Source of the DNA: Chimonanthus salicifolius
Taxonomy: Eukaryota > Streptophyta > Magnoliopsida > Laurales > Calycanthaceae
DNA: 64,000 nt
Assembly: GCA_013350335.1 (NCBI GenBank)
Contig: CM023540.1
Coordinates: 47,103,222-47,167,221, forward strand
Direction of reading: 5' to 3'
In this document: piece after piece, positions 14,001-24,515 of the stretch
How the letters are laid out: the number at the start of each line of letters is the position of its first letter
How positions within the stretch are numbered: position 1 is the stretch's first letter
The notes under the pieces: generated by a model
What the model was told of the DNA's origin: nothing
Databases searched by the model: none
What the model saw: only the letters and a program-made list of their open reading frames with translations
Translations under genes and position numbers: made by a program

Positions 14001-15314
14001 AGACCAGCAGATTTGGAATAAGGCACCCAATGATCTTCTCTTGTAAATTTTTGTTTTTTTTTTTCTTGAACCAAATCCTTAATGGCTTATCTTAGGCAAA
14101 GTTTGACTATTGGCTACCTCAAATTGAGAAACTTTTCCACCCCTAATTGTTATCTTTGTTGGAGGAATGAGGAATTTGTCTATCATTTCTTGTTTGGATG
14201 ATTGCTCTTTCTATTCCAATTCTCATTTCTAGATGGGCTGTAGGTCCTTTTCCAAAGGAAAGTCAAGTTCTTTGGTATATGATACCTTTGGTTGTTAAAT
14301 GGATTGTTTAGCTAGAGCTGTAATTTGCAAGATCAAGTCCAATATTATCAATGGGCTTTGGTTGTGGATTCTTTCATAGGTTTCAATTTGCACAGCTCAG
14401 TGGTACCTGGAATTCTTTGTCATACTTAGCTTTCTTTATGTTTTGAGTTCCATATTTCTACTTTAAGCCAGCTCCTGGTTGGGCGCATTTAACCTTAACC
14501 TTTTGTTATCTTCCAGAGAGAGAGCTTTGGGAGTAAATACTGATGGGTATCTGTTTATTCCTGTTGGTCATTTATCTGTCTCATTTGTGAAATTCTCAAG
14601 TGCAAAAAGGGTAGCACTGCTGCAAACAAACATAAACTACAGCAAGCTCAAAGATGAATAATCATGGCATAACCTTATGGAGTTATTAGTTTGAGTTATG
14701 TTACCATTCCAAGAAAAAAAGAAACAATGGTAACAAGAAGCTCAAAAGTCGGTACATTGGGACTTGCGGGTTTGCAAGAAACATGCTGATATGGTGCTTG
14801 TGTCCCAGATCTGATTAATTGGGTGGAGGAGTGCACTGACTTGCTGGGGTTGAGGTCAGTCCATCAGATTAGGGCATACCTGTGTGCGAGGGATGATAAA
14901 ACAGTTAGCTTCTTCATCATTGTCAGACTTCATCAATACATTTCCAGAAAATACTTGCAAAGCAATGAGTAGTCACGATTAGAAACTAAACAAATTCACA
15001 ACTGATTTGTCTTACCCATTAAAGCTAAGGTCTGTGCTTCACTTATTTTGTTATTATTTATTGTTTTTAATCTTGGCATCTCTATTCCAACATTAAGTCA
15101 CATCCAATCTCTCCTTTCTAACCAATGCCTTTCAATGTTGTAACAAAATCCGAGACATACACAAAAGAAAATGATTTTGCTGCATAATTGTGATGGATGT
15201 TGGTGGATCTTAGCATCAAGAACTGTGTTAATCACATGGAAATGAAGAAATCAGGTGGAAAGAAAGGTTAGAAAAGAGTGTGAATTAAGCATCAAAACAT
15301 GTCTGATGATGAAG

Positions 15315-15362
<48 letters not shown>

Positions 15363-18134
15363 AGGAATAGTAAGCGATGATTCCATTCTCCATATCTTTG
15401 GACTTAAAATTAACAAATAATTAGTAGACAATTGAGCTTATTCTGTCTCCATATCTTTGGATTTAAAATTCAGTCTTTCACCATTTTCTTAGTAATATAT
15501 GAAATTGCTAACTTGAAATGGTCAATTTATTTAGATGGGATAACGACATATGATGATGATGGCGATGATAATGAAATCGTTAAGTTATTTTTTGAGAGTG
15601 CATTAGATATTCTTATCTTAAGAGAATATCTACACTTTAACACACAAAGAAAAACAGATTCACATTATAATTTCTTTTCTAATTACGTTGAAGCTGTAAC
15701 CAAACAAGTTGTAAGTTGCTGGTACTAGTTTTTCTAGGAGTTTCTGAGTTTTAAAACTTTCTCATGATTGCAAAGCTTTCTGTTTCTGAAACCACACCTT
15801 TTTTTTCTTTGGTCAAAATCAGAGAACCTATTTTAAACGAGTACAGAAACCAATATTAGCGGAGCCCAGAATCAATGATCCACTGTGCTCTGATTAGATA
15901 GATGTACAATAGAAAAGAAGATCAGTGAATGCCATCTAGCTTGGTCACAATGTACATAGAAGAACATTCTTTCATGAACAATGAAGAACTAAAGGATTGC
16001 AATTACAAGGTTCAAAGGGGAGGCAAATGCTACCTTCCTCTTTGTATCCTTCTTTTGTTTAATGAAGTTACCTTTCATAAAAAAAAGGGGGAGACAGGCT
16101 CAGAATGAACTGTGGTGTTTTTTTTTTTTGTTTTAATCGCGTAGTCAAATTTAGCAACTCTAGGTGACATGATTGCTGATAACTTATCCATGACTTAGAT
16201 AAGTGGAGGACTTGACCTCATGAAGTTGATTACGGATAGTTGGGATGTAATGTCAGTGGGATGTAATTTCAATTATTATCATCTCAATGGTATTGCTGAT
16301 CAAAAAATTTAGTTGATGATATCAGTGTTTCATGTATGCAATTTGGACATGGGCATATTCGTTTTTTGATGTGGATGTAAGAAGTTGGAATGGGAAACAA
16401 GACTTTCTGACTAATTTATGAATATATAAGATACTGAACAATGTTATTACATAAACTTTAGTATATTTGACATAATTTTAATCTTTTGCTGCATGAGATA
16501 CAATTTTTTTTTTTGACATGGATTGGAGTATATTGTAGCCATATATTTTGCAGAAGTCAACAGCTTTTGTGGTATATGGATAATGTCAATATAAGAATAA
16601 CCCATTATATATATGAGAATAACCCATTGATATGCCATCTCACAACATCATAGTAGTCAAAGGCAGTAAACCCATTTTGCCCCTCGCCAAGCTGTAGGTG
16701 GGATCACCTTCATAAGTCTAGTTTTTGAAGAAAAACTATATACTTTTAAATTTTCTATTACAATAATTAGACATCCTAGTTAATATGAATTCATAACTAG
16801 CAATACTTTAGCATATTTGACATAATTATAATCTTTTGCATGCATGAGATACAAAAAAATTATTGACATGAATTGAAGTATCTTGTAGCTGTATATTTTG
16901 TACAGAAGTTAACAGCTATTGTGGTATATGGATACTGTTAGTACAAGAATAACCTATTGATTTGATCATCTCACAACATCATAGTAGTCAAAGGCAGTAA
17001 ACCCATTTTGCTCCTCGCCAAGCTGTAGGTGGGATCACCTTCATACGTCTAGTTTTTGAAGAAAAACTATATTACTTTAAATTTTCTATTACAGTAATTA
17101 GACATCCTAGTCAATATGAATTCATAACTAGCAATACTTGATTAAAAATTCTGATTAAGTATATAATATACTTGTTTACATGATAATTATTTGTTTAGTA
17201 TATTTTAATGCCCGTTGCCTACACATTTCATTGTTTTAGATGAATAAAATTGTATTTTGTTAATGGTATTGTGATAAAAAGAAACAATAATTTCGAAGTC
17301 CATATATATTCTACTGTGCCTAATATAGTGTACTGTTTGTCAAACATTGCATTTTGTAAAATGAAGTGCCCTTGGCATACAGGTCTCTTTACCCTTCTAT
17401 TATAATCTACCTGCTGGAGAGAAAAAAGTATTTCAATAATTTTATATTTAATTCCTTTGGAATTTTAATGAGTTTTCCTGCTTCATTGTGTGTAGCCAGT
17501 GGGGTTGGGAAAGATTGCAAAGCTCATAAATGCTGGCAAGATCGACTCATCAGAACTGATCACTATGAAAACTCTCAAGGTATTTTCTTTCTAGTAATTA
17601 TGCCCTTGCTGTTTATTGTTCATGGGGTTTGAAGGAACTTCTGTGACAATAGGAAACAGGAGCCATAGGAAAGCAGATAGAAGATGGGGTGAGATTGATG
17701 GGTCGTGGTGCTGAGCATATTCAGTGGCCAATTCACCTGGAGGTAATCTTCATTTAGTATTGTCGGCTAGATAATTAACTGTGATACATTCACATGCATT
17801 TTTCTTATGCCTGCAATAAAGCATGAAAGACCTACATCTATAATTCTATATGGTGCAGGTATCTAGGGTTACTGTCAGGGCTAAAGAAGCTATTGAAGCT
17901 GCTGGTGGGTCTGTTAGGAGAGTCTATTATAACAAGTTAGGCTTTAGGGCATTGCTTAAACCGGAGTGGTTTGAAAAGAAGGGTCGTCTATTACCAAGAC
18001 CAGCAAGACCTCCGCCAAAGCAGCTGGATAAGGTCGATAGTATTGGACGCCTACCGGCTCCTACAAAGCCAATACCTTTTTCATCAGAAGAAAAGGAAGC
18101 TGTTGCTTCTGCAGTTGATCATGGAAGCTCATAA
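5099..18134 (+). CDS. MRPL15: Mitochondrial large-subunit ribosomal protein L15 (uL15m)
   Basis: Exons are 5099-5518, 17496-17579, 17653-17742 and 17859-18134. All junctions are GT/AG in phase 0 and give 289 aa with stop TAA. Residues 1-50 form an Arg/Ser-rich, acid-poor presequence ([13 protein letters not shown]...), the expected mitochondrial targeting peptide. The uL15 N-terminal block follows ([19 protein letters not shown]), then [16 protein letters not shown], and the C-terminal fold with [21 protein letters not shown]15 is a late-assembling protein of the 50S-type subunit that contacts 23S-like rRNA. ATG 5099 is preferred because the upstream in-frame extension has no ATG. Intron 1 is 11,977 bp and carries a LINE, an LTR-like insert, a tandem duplication and a (TC)21 tract; introns 2 and 3 are 73 and 116 bp. 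The reading frame is intact, so the gene is probably functional. Confidence 0.93.
5519..7299 (+). other. Start of L15 intron 1 without recognisable genes
   Basis: It begins with the GT donor at 5519. The segment is T- and A-run rich. It contains a 15 bp inverted repeat (6881-6959) but no exon or recognisable transposon protein. Confidence 0.6.
6881..6959. repeat. 15 bp perfect inverted repeat with 49 nt loop
   Basis: The arm ATCAATCAAGCCATG (6881-6895) has its exact reverse complement at 6945-6959. If transcribed within the L15 pre-mRNA it would form a stem-loop. The loop shows no further strong pairing by eye, so it may also be a tiny relic of a DNA transposon. Confidence 0.6.
7340..8807 (+). 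pseudogene. LINE ORF1 (gag-like nucleic-acid-binding protein) remnant
   Basis: The first part reads [20 protein letters not shown] then [13 protein letters not shown] before a stop, and continues after 7495 as [16 protein letters not shown], a pattern typical of the N-terminal domain of plant L1 ORF1. A Pro/Ser-rich linker spread over two frames follows (7495-8046 and 7965-8498). No CCHC knuckle was found, probably lost to decay. Frame changes and stops make it non-functional. Confidence 0.6.
8876..13591 (+). pseudogene. LINE ORF2: endonuclease plus reverse transcriptase, broken
   Basis: The apurinic-type endonuclease starts at [12 protein letters not shown] and keeps its landmarks: SWNTRG, FQESKL, GDFNLIH and SDHWPLV. 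A stop at 9788-9790 ends this frame. The RT resumes at about 11242 ([17 protein letters not shown]), with [23 protein letters not shown] and the catalytic FVDD box near 12000-12011, then LGLPLCIG and [11 protein letters not shown]. The C-terminal Cys/His region reads [20 protein letters not shown], before stop TGA at 13589-13591. The RT is in several frames with stops near 11515 and 12098, so no complete protein can be made. Confidence 0.88.
10217..11240 (+). mobile_element. LTR-like insertion that splits the LINE ORF2
   Basis: LINE coding sense ends at ...SISAAESAM (about 10218) and resumes at 11242 with [10 protein letters not shown]. The DNA between is not LINE-like: it starts TGTAGCACG, has a T-rich block, a TATA-like TTATAAAAACCCC near 10440 and a C-rich downstream part. 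It shares AATTACCAAACTGCCA and the general plan with a segment at about 36215-37060. Together this suggests a solo LTR of a related family. No clean target duplication was found, so the exact ends and class are inference. Confidence 0.5.
13716..15316 (+). other. L15 intron 1 segment, possible older LINE relic
   Basis: Around 14140-14210 the DNA could encode [17 protein letters not shown], faintly like the Cys/His region of plant LINE RTs. It is broken by stops on all sides and the match is short. The rest shows no gene. Confidence 0.3.
15317..15358. repeat. (TC)21 microsatellite
   Basis: Uninterrupted TC dinucleotide tract of 42 bp within L15 intron 1. Confidence 0.97.
15359..16455 (+). other. 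L15 intron 1 segment, no gene recognised
   Basis: AT-rich. A short open frame at 15432-15728 has no recognisable similarity and no flanking gene signals. Nothing else stands out before the tandem duplication. Confidence 0.5.
16456..17139. repeat. Tandem direct duplication of about 350 bp
   Basis: Copy 1 (16456-16805) and copy 2 (16806-17139) share their full length with scattered differences. Shared anchors include CACAACATCATAGTAGTCAA, GCCAAGCTGTAGGTGGGATC and GACATCCTAGT, in the same order. Copy 1 has an extra short internal repeat of AGAATAACCCATT. The pair sits head to tail about 360 bp upstream of L15 exon 2. It looks like an unequal-exchange duplication rather than a transposon. Confidence 0.92.
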
Positions 18135-19880
18135 AGACATCTTTTGCTACTTTTTCCTGTAACCCATTCTCAAAGTCCAAGTTTTTCTAGCAAATTATGA
18201 GCCACCCATGACAGATAATAACGAAATGCTATGAAATATGCAACTTTTTTTTTTCTTTTTGGTTTTTCTTTTTCTTTTTCTTTTTCCTTTTTTCGAAGAG
18301 AGGAAAGTGAATTGAATAGGTGTGAAGTTCTCCATCTGTTTGTTATGATCTCTTAAGGCAATGCTGTGCATTCATCACTCGCTCATGCTTATGTAAGATT
18401 AGAATGTATCTGTGGACCTCAAAAGAACATGTTGCATTACTTAACCAGTGTTAGATCTCTTTCTCTAAGGAAAAGCTGTTACCTTAATATTGTGAATGCT
18501 TCTAACTAGTGATTTAGGGCTCAAGCAATTAGCTTGTCGGATTTAATTGATCACACCCTTCACACTTGAAGCTGTGTTTCCGAATTCCAACTGTTTTAAT
18601 AGTACTCTTTGTTCTCTCTATCAATTGCAACAGAGGGTCATTTAAGCTTGCGTTCTATTGTTGGCAAGTGTGAAGTTCACACTGGACTTTTGTCGGGCTG
18701 AGTGGAAGAGTACTACTATGAAAGCTGACTCGCATGTTTGTTTGTAAAGATTTTTTTCATGTTTGTATAAAATTTTCTAGAAATTGCCATGCTTAAAGTA
18801 AATTTTCTTGGGGATGTTCAAATTATTTTTCCATAATGACGTGGAGAAATGATTTTCTAGAAAAATTTATGAAGTTCATATTTAAGAATTAAGTAAGTCT
18901 TAAGCACCTTGATTATTTGTATAATGGACTTGGCTTATTTATTAAACACGATGACATAGTCTAATTAAGCTATGAGTTGATTAACCTCAATCAATTTATT
19001 AAATAGGTTAATTAGACCCAACTAAAATTAAATAGGTTGATTCAATTTAGTGCATTTACAAAATGGGTTGACTCCAATGGATCTTGACTCATTTGTTATA
19101 TACTTATATGGGTGAATTCAATCTCAGTCAATGACTCAGTTTAAATAGGTCGATCTGACCCATTTATTAGAAACTTAACTCAATTCACTTTATATTAAAG
19201 TTGACCTACTAATTAAATAGGTCAACCAAGTTTGAAAAATCATAAATTGGTTGATTTAGCCCATATATAACCAAAATATTTATTAAATAAGTTAGAACCC
19301 ATTTGAATATTGGCTAAGCTTAAGTGGGTTGACCTATTTTGGGATATCTATTAAATGGTTGAATCAACCCACCTTGCACTTAACCTAAACTGGGCTCAAG
19401 CTTCTTTGGGCTCAAAATGGAGTTTCTTGATGTATTATTTATAAAATTAAACTACATGTTACATAAAATATATCATATCTATACAATATTAATCAGAATA
19501 CTAGAATTCATAAAATGTGTTTAGCCAAACTTGCGCTTTCATTTACTAGCCCCCTGTCCACCTGGATTCTAAATTGGGCTTGATTATTTTGGACTTGAAA
19601 TGTGCCTGACTTGAGTCCAGGTCAATCCAAACCAGGTTTCTTTTATTAATTTCTGTGGATAATTTCTATTGCATGGGGTATGAATGAAAAAAAGAAGAAG
19701 TAATGTGGAATGCATGTCATTGGAGGAGGTGGTTAATTCCTCTTCCTATATGTGTGGATGAAGGAGACAGGTAACTCATTGGGCAACGTCTGAGAACGAG
19801 GAAAACATTTTGATTTTATTAAGAATGTTTTATATGAATGATTTCCTGCTATCTACATTGTTTTATTGAATAGAAGTGTG
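18135..19880. other. L15 3' flank and intergenic repeats
   Basis: The first few hundred bases are likely the L15 3' UTR; a T-rich tract lies at 18246-18290. From about 18930 to 19380 the words TTAAATAGGTTGA and GACCCATTTATTA recur many times in both orientations, giving a degenerate repeat field of unknown class. No exon is seen. Confidence 0.5.
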
Positions 19881-19884
19881 ATAC

Positions 19885-20075
19885 CTTGCCTCTCCCTTTT
19901 TTGGAATCCCACAGTGGGAAAAGAAAAAAGGGAGAGGGTTTATTTGAAGCCACCCATGGAACTCTTGTGTGAGGCCTTTTGGGCCAAGGCCCAGGAACAA
20001 AACCGTGCGGGTTTGAACTGTGTGCGAGGTCCAAAGCAAACAATATCACACTGAGTCAAGCCCTAAGCCCTGTAA
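19885..20075 (+). mobile_element. Decayed TRIM-type LTR
   Basis: Words seen are AGGCCTTTTGGG, ACCGTGCGGGT and CCAAAGCAAACAATAT, in the same order and spacing as in the LTRs of the intact TRIM at 48661-49148, where the last reads CCAAAGCGGACAATAT. It ends near CCCTGTAAC. Only one LTR-like unit is visible, so it is probably a solo LTR. Confidence 0.6.
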
Positions 20076-20319
20076 CTGACTGATTACAATATACTCTGGG
20101 CTGGTTTAGCTCACTCCCTTACGACTTTTAGGATTTTAGACTACAGCGATCTGCTTATTGTTTAGAACTTCTATAAGGTACAAATTTTGGAAATGTCCTA
20201 AACAAGTGGTAGATCAATACAATGTGTACACTGTGTACTGTGCATTTTGCTATTATCCTTTGTATTTTGTGATATATACATGGAGCATTGTATCATGGAC
20301 TTCATTTTTCATCTACATC

Positions 20320-20765
20320 CTCTTTGTGTTTGCGAGCTTATTTTGATGTTGATGGGGCAAGTGATTTGACTCTAAAAGAAATTAGAACAAGTTTTGTTAT
20401 CTTTTTGGTGATTAACTTATTTCTCGGTAGTCAATTGTATCTAGCTCAAGGACTGAAGTCGAATATCATGTTTTGGCTAGTACTACTTTAGAAGTGGTTT
20501 GGCTACGATGGGTTCTTCTAGATTTTGGTGTTTCACATTCTAGACCTATTCTTATTTTTTTGTGATAAAAAGAGCGCAATCCAGATTACTCAAAATAATA
20601 TCTATCGAGAAAGAGGACAAGGCATATTGAAAAGATTATTGTTACGTCCATCAGAAATATTCTTGTGACCACTACTTTATCAATTGTTTTATCTAACAAT
20701 CAATTTGCAAATTTGCTAACGAAGGCCAATTCTGTGGATCAGCTTTGCTTTTGCGACTTCTAAAA
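20320..20765 (+). pseudogene. Ty1/copia polyprotein C-terminus (RNase H) relic
   Basis: Across shifting frames the DNA encodes AYFDVDGASD, then EVEYHVLASTTLEVVWLRWV followed by LLDFGVSHSRP, CDKKSAIQITQNNIYRER and QFANLLTKA. This is the ordered signature of the copia RNase H end (AYSDADWA, AEAEYRALA, CDNKSAI, LADLLTKAL). Stops and at least one frameshift occur, and no integrase or RT precedes it. It is a small relic of an insertion between the L15 and receptor-kinase genes. Confidence 0.78.
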
Positions 20766-20769
20766 CTCA

Positions 20770-21540
20770 AATTACTTTCTTAAGAGATGTTAGTAACTGT
20801 TAAGAGTTTGTACATCTCTACATCAAATTGTAGAGTTCTAGTGTGTCTTGGTAATAAAGTGATGTAGGCTCGTCCTAATTGTATTTCCTAACATCTTTTG
20901 TATGTTATATTCTACATTAGTACATTTATGTCTTGTATTTTACCTTTTTCATATTGTGCTATGATATGATTTGTATGTCTTTTGCTTCAAGCCATATTGC
21001 CACTTGGCTAAGGATGACCAATTTAGAAATTAGATCTGAGTGGTCGGTTAAATTAGAAATTGATCAACACATCTGATCTTCATTACACTTGATTAATCTG
21101 GTAATTTTTTTTTTATAACATGAGTATCTTCACTGTGTATTGGAGGTGAGACTAATCACATTCATTGTCACAAATACTGTTCTAGAGATATTAATAAAGA
21201 ATTTATCGAAAATTTATTAGAATATTATCGCGATATTTTCATTTATCGCAATTTTATCAAGAATTTATGGCAGTGCTTATAAATCTGGGAATATTAACGG
21301 CGATTGGTATTTTGACATGGTAAATTTGAAAATATCAAAAATATTTGTGACATTATCCCACCAATATATAAAATCACATGGAAACTTCCTGTATCAAATA
21401 ATCCTTGTGGTTGAATTGTTACCCATTTTGCCCACGACCATTACATCAGTTCTGTTTTTGACCGGTTCGGTTTGTCATATTAAAAAGGGCAAAAAAAAAC
21501 ATGGACGCAATTTACAAGCGCGGACCATGCAAAAGCAAAG
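20770..21540. other. Intergenic DNA upstream of the receptor-kinase promoter
   Basis: No exon. The first 200 bp may be an untranslated remnant of the copia relic. Around 21180-21300 there are ATTTATCG and ATCGCGATATTTTC words. Otherwise AT-rich. Confidence 0.4.
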
Positions 21541-21546
21541 CAAAAT

Positions 21547-21556
21547 CTATAAATGG
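21547..21556 (+). promoter_or_regulatory. Candidate TATA box of the receptor-kinase gene
   Basis: CTATAAATGG lies upstream of a CT-rich leader. Transcription would start near 21585. A GT donor at 21834 (CTG|GTAATGA) and acceptor at 22583 (CTCTACAG|ATTG) would remove a 750 bp 5' UTR intron before the start codon at 22608. Confidence 0.55.
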
Positions 21557-21636
21557 AACGGGCTGAAGTCATTTCCCTCTCATTTTTAATACTTCTTGCA
21601 TTGAAGCAAATCAAACCAAAGCAACCGAAGGTCACT

Positions 21637-21676
21637 CTTCTTCTTCTTCTTCTTCTTCTTCTTCTTCTTCTTCTTT
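21637..21676. repeat. (CTT)13 microsatellite in the predicted 5' UTR
   Basis: About 13 uninterrupted CTT units in the predicted first, non-coding exon of the receptor-kinase gene. Length variation here could alter leader length without changing the protein. Confidence 0.9.
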
Positions 21677-22607
21677 TCATGGTTTGTTGGAACTTGGAAA
21701 AGAAACCTTTTCATGCTTGCCGTATCTGTCAACGTACTGTGTCTTTCACGTATAATCAACAGCTTTCTTCTATTTCTTAGAGCGGTTTCGAGCTTCAGTA
21801 GCAGAACCATAATCTCTCAGTCCTTGATTTCTGGTAATGAGTATCTCATTTTGTTTTCTTGATTTCTGATTTCTAGCATTATCAAATGGTTTTTTGCTCT
21901 TTCTCATGGTTAGGTTGACGAGATTTCTCTGCCATCAAAGATGGGTCTCTTTTCTTTTTCTTCTTTTCCTATCATTTCCTTTTTCTTGTTGATACCCAGG
22001 TAATAAATGAAAGGTTTCATGCCCCAAATTTTAAATATGTTCTCTTTTTCTTTCTTAAATTGTAATAGAGACCCAGGTTTTGTATTTTCTCTCCTTTTTT
22101 TTCACTTGGAGTATTTCCACCATCATCTTTCATATCTTGATCTCATTTCTCTGCTTTTCTTGATTTCTACTATCAAGAAAGGGCACTTTCTATCACTTTC
22201 TTATGATTTTTTAATCCTTTTTTCTGCTATTTTTTATGGGTCTCTGCTGCTTTATTTTTTATTTCCTTTTCTTTTCTTCTGATAGAAAATTTAGGTTTCC
22301 AAACTGTAGTTCGTTTATTTTTTATTGCATTTCTATGGAAAGAAAATTCTAAATGGTAGCCATACCAATGTTTAAACATCTCCCTATTTTCTCCTGCATT
22401 TATTCACTGCTTAGTGTGAGGTTTCCTCTTAGAAATTTTGATTGTCTTGTACTTCTAAATAGAATTTTCATCAAGAACTGGTGTTTTATTATCTCTGATT
22501 TCTTCTTAACAGTTCTTAAGGAGTTCTTTTCTTTTCCTTCTTTTCTCTGTTCTCAGGTGACCATTGATATATTTTCTCTACAGATTGTTGCTCTGATATC
22601 TCCAGAA

Positions 22608-24473
22608 ATGGCTGAACATCTCCTGATGTTTTGCCTCTTCTTTACATTACCATTTGCAACAACATTGGCAAATACAGATCCGTCTGATGGTAATCTGTTT
22701 GTTTCTGCTTTTTTTCTTCTATTCTTCTTCTTCTTCCTTTGCTTCTATTTCTAATTATTTTGTTGGATATCTTGTGTGTGCTTGGATGATAGTTTAGATG
22801 CTGTCAAATGCTTTATGCATGTTCTGTAATTTCAATACATAAATGAGTCTGAACTAGTTTTAATTGAGAATGGAATTCCATTCACAACATTAAATAGAAG
22901 CATAATCCAATTGCAATGGCTGAACATTTTTGTCTCGTGCTCATCATTATCAACAAAGTCAGTTATTCTATTCATATGAGATTCATTTTTCAAGTGCTGC
23001 TTTTCTATTCAATCCTAATAGTTGAACATTCTCGGAAAGACACAGGCAAAAGAAGAGCCTGAAAAACTTAAGTTTAAACCCAGTTGTCCCAACATCTGAA
23101 AAAAAGCTTAAGATCTGACCTATCTCAACCAATTACATTCTATTATTAATTTAAAGTGAAAACTTGTTAAACTGACTAGAAAGTGCACCCTGAGTGCACT
23201 ATAGAGCCCAAATCTCACCAAGAGTTCTTCATCCTAACCTTGACATCATGCTTTGTAAGCTTGGGCATTGAAAATGAGATGATTTTGATACAAAAGGATT
23301 GGAAGGATGTCGAATTGGGGTGCCTAACAATTCATCCGAGACTATGACAGGTTTTCAAAACTTGAAGCTCTCCTGAGCCATGACCCCCATTTCATCAAGC
23401 CCTTCCCTTCATCAGGTTAAGATGGATCTGACTGATCAGACCCAATTTTCACCCTTAGGTCCTACCACTTACAACTGATTGTGGAAGATATATAATTCTT
23501 GGCCAGTAAAGCGTGCAGTTTGACCAATGCTCTAGATAACCAGACTGCAAACCCTCAATTGCGAGGCCAAAAAATAGATGGCTAATAAAAAGAAATGTGG
23601 CAACCACAGCTATAAGAACTTTATGGCTGGGTTCTTATGATCTTGGAGATTGTATTTGATGAGCCATGAATACTGGAGTAAATCATATCAATGGTCTGGA
23701 TCATTAGTCTGTGCCCAAACTGCACAAGTGAAAGACCATATAAACTATGTACTCTTCAGAAAATAGTCTCCACGACTGCATGGACCTCAGGACAGAGATC
23801 TAGGAATCATGACATCCATGAATTATTTTGTCCCTTAATGAGGTAAATAGGATAGATACTGGGCTATAGACAGTCACAGTTGGCAAGTGTTCCATTGTTG
23901 CAATCATAAATAGTGCATGTTTAAGTCTATGGGTCTCAAATAGTCAGTTGACCTATGGAAAACATTTTGCTGAATCCAGTTATGAGTGCCAACACCAGAC
24001 AGATATATGGGACAAATAACTTTATGACAACGATGAAAGAAGGCTAGAGCTGGAAGGTTCTCAGTAATTCAGTGATTCCCAGGCTTGACTCTACCAGTTG
24101 ATTGTTTCTATTTATTTTGTAGTTGGAGCTTTACAAGATATCTTCAGAGTTCTGAACTTCCCTCCACAGCTTAGTGGATGGAAATCCATTGGTGGTGACC
24201 CCTGTGGAGAAGGTTGGAAAGGAATATCATGCTCTGGAACTTCAGTTCAATCCATGTATGTATTATCTGCTCTTCGTGTGTTTTTAGATGCTTCCTTTCA
24301 CCCCATTTTGAACATTCTATCTGACACCAATTTCATTCTTTTTTGTCCAAATAGTAAGATTAATGGATCAGGACTTAATGGCATGCTGCAGATTCAGCCT
24401 GGAAGCCTCCTCATGTTGAAAGATTTGTAAGTGATTTGAGCATCAAATGAGTGGATAGAAGCTTCGTTTTTCT

Positions 24474-24515
<42 letters not shown>

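Noticed and set aside
16456..17139. LTR pair of a small retrotransposon
   Set aside because: The two copies are directly adjacent with no interior, primer site or TG..CA ends.
21480..21810. Poly-Arg and poly-Lys frames on the minus strand
   Set aside because: They are translations of the (CTT)13 tract, not proteins.
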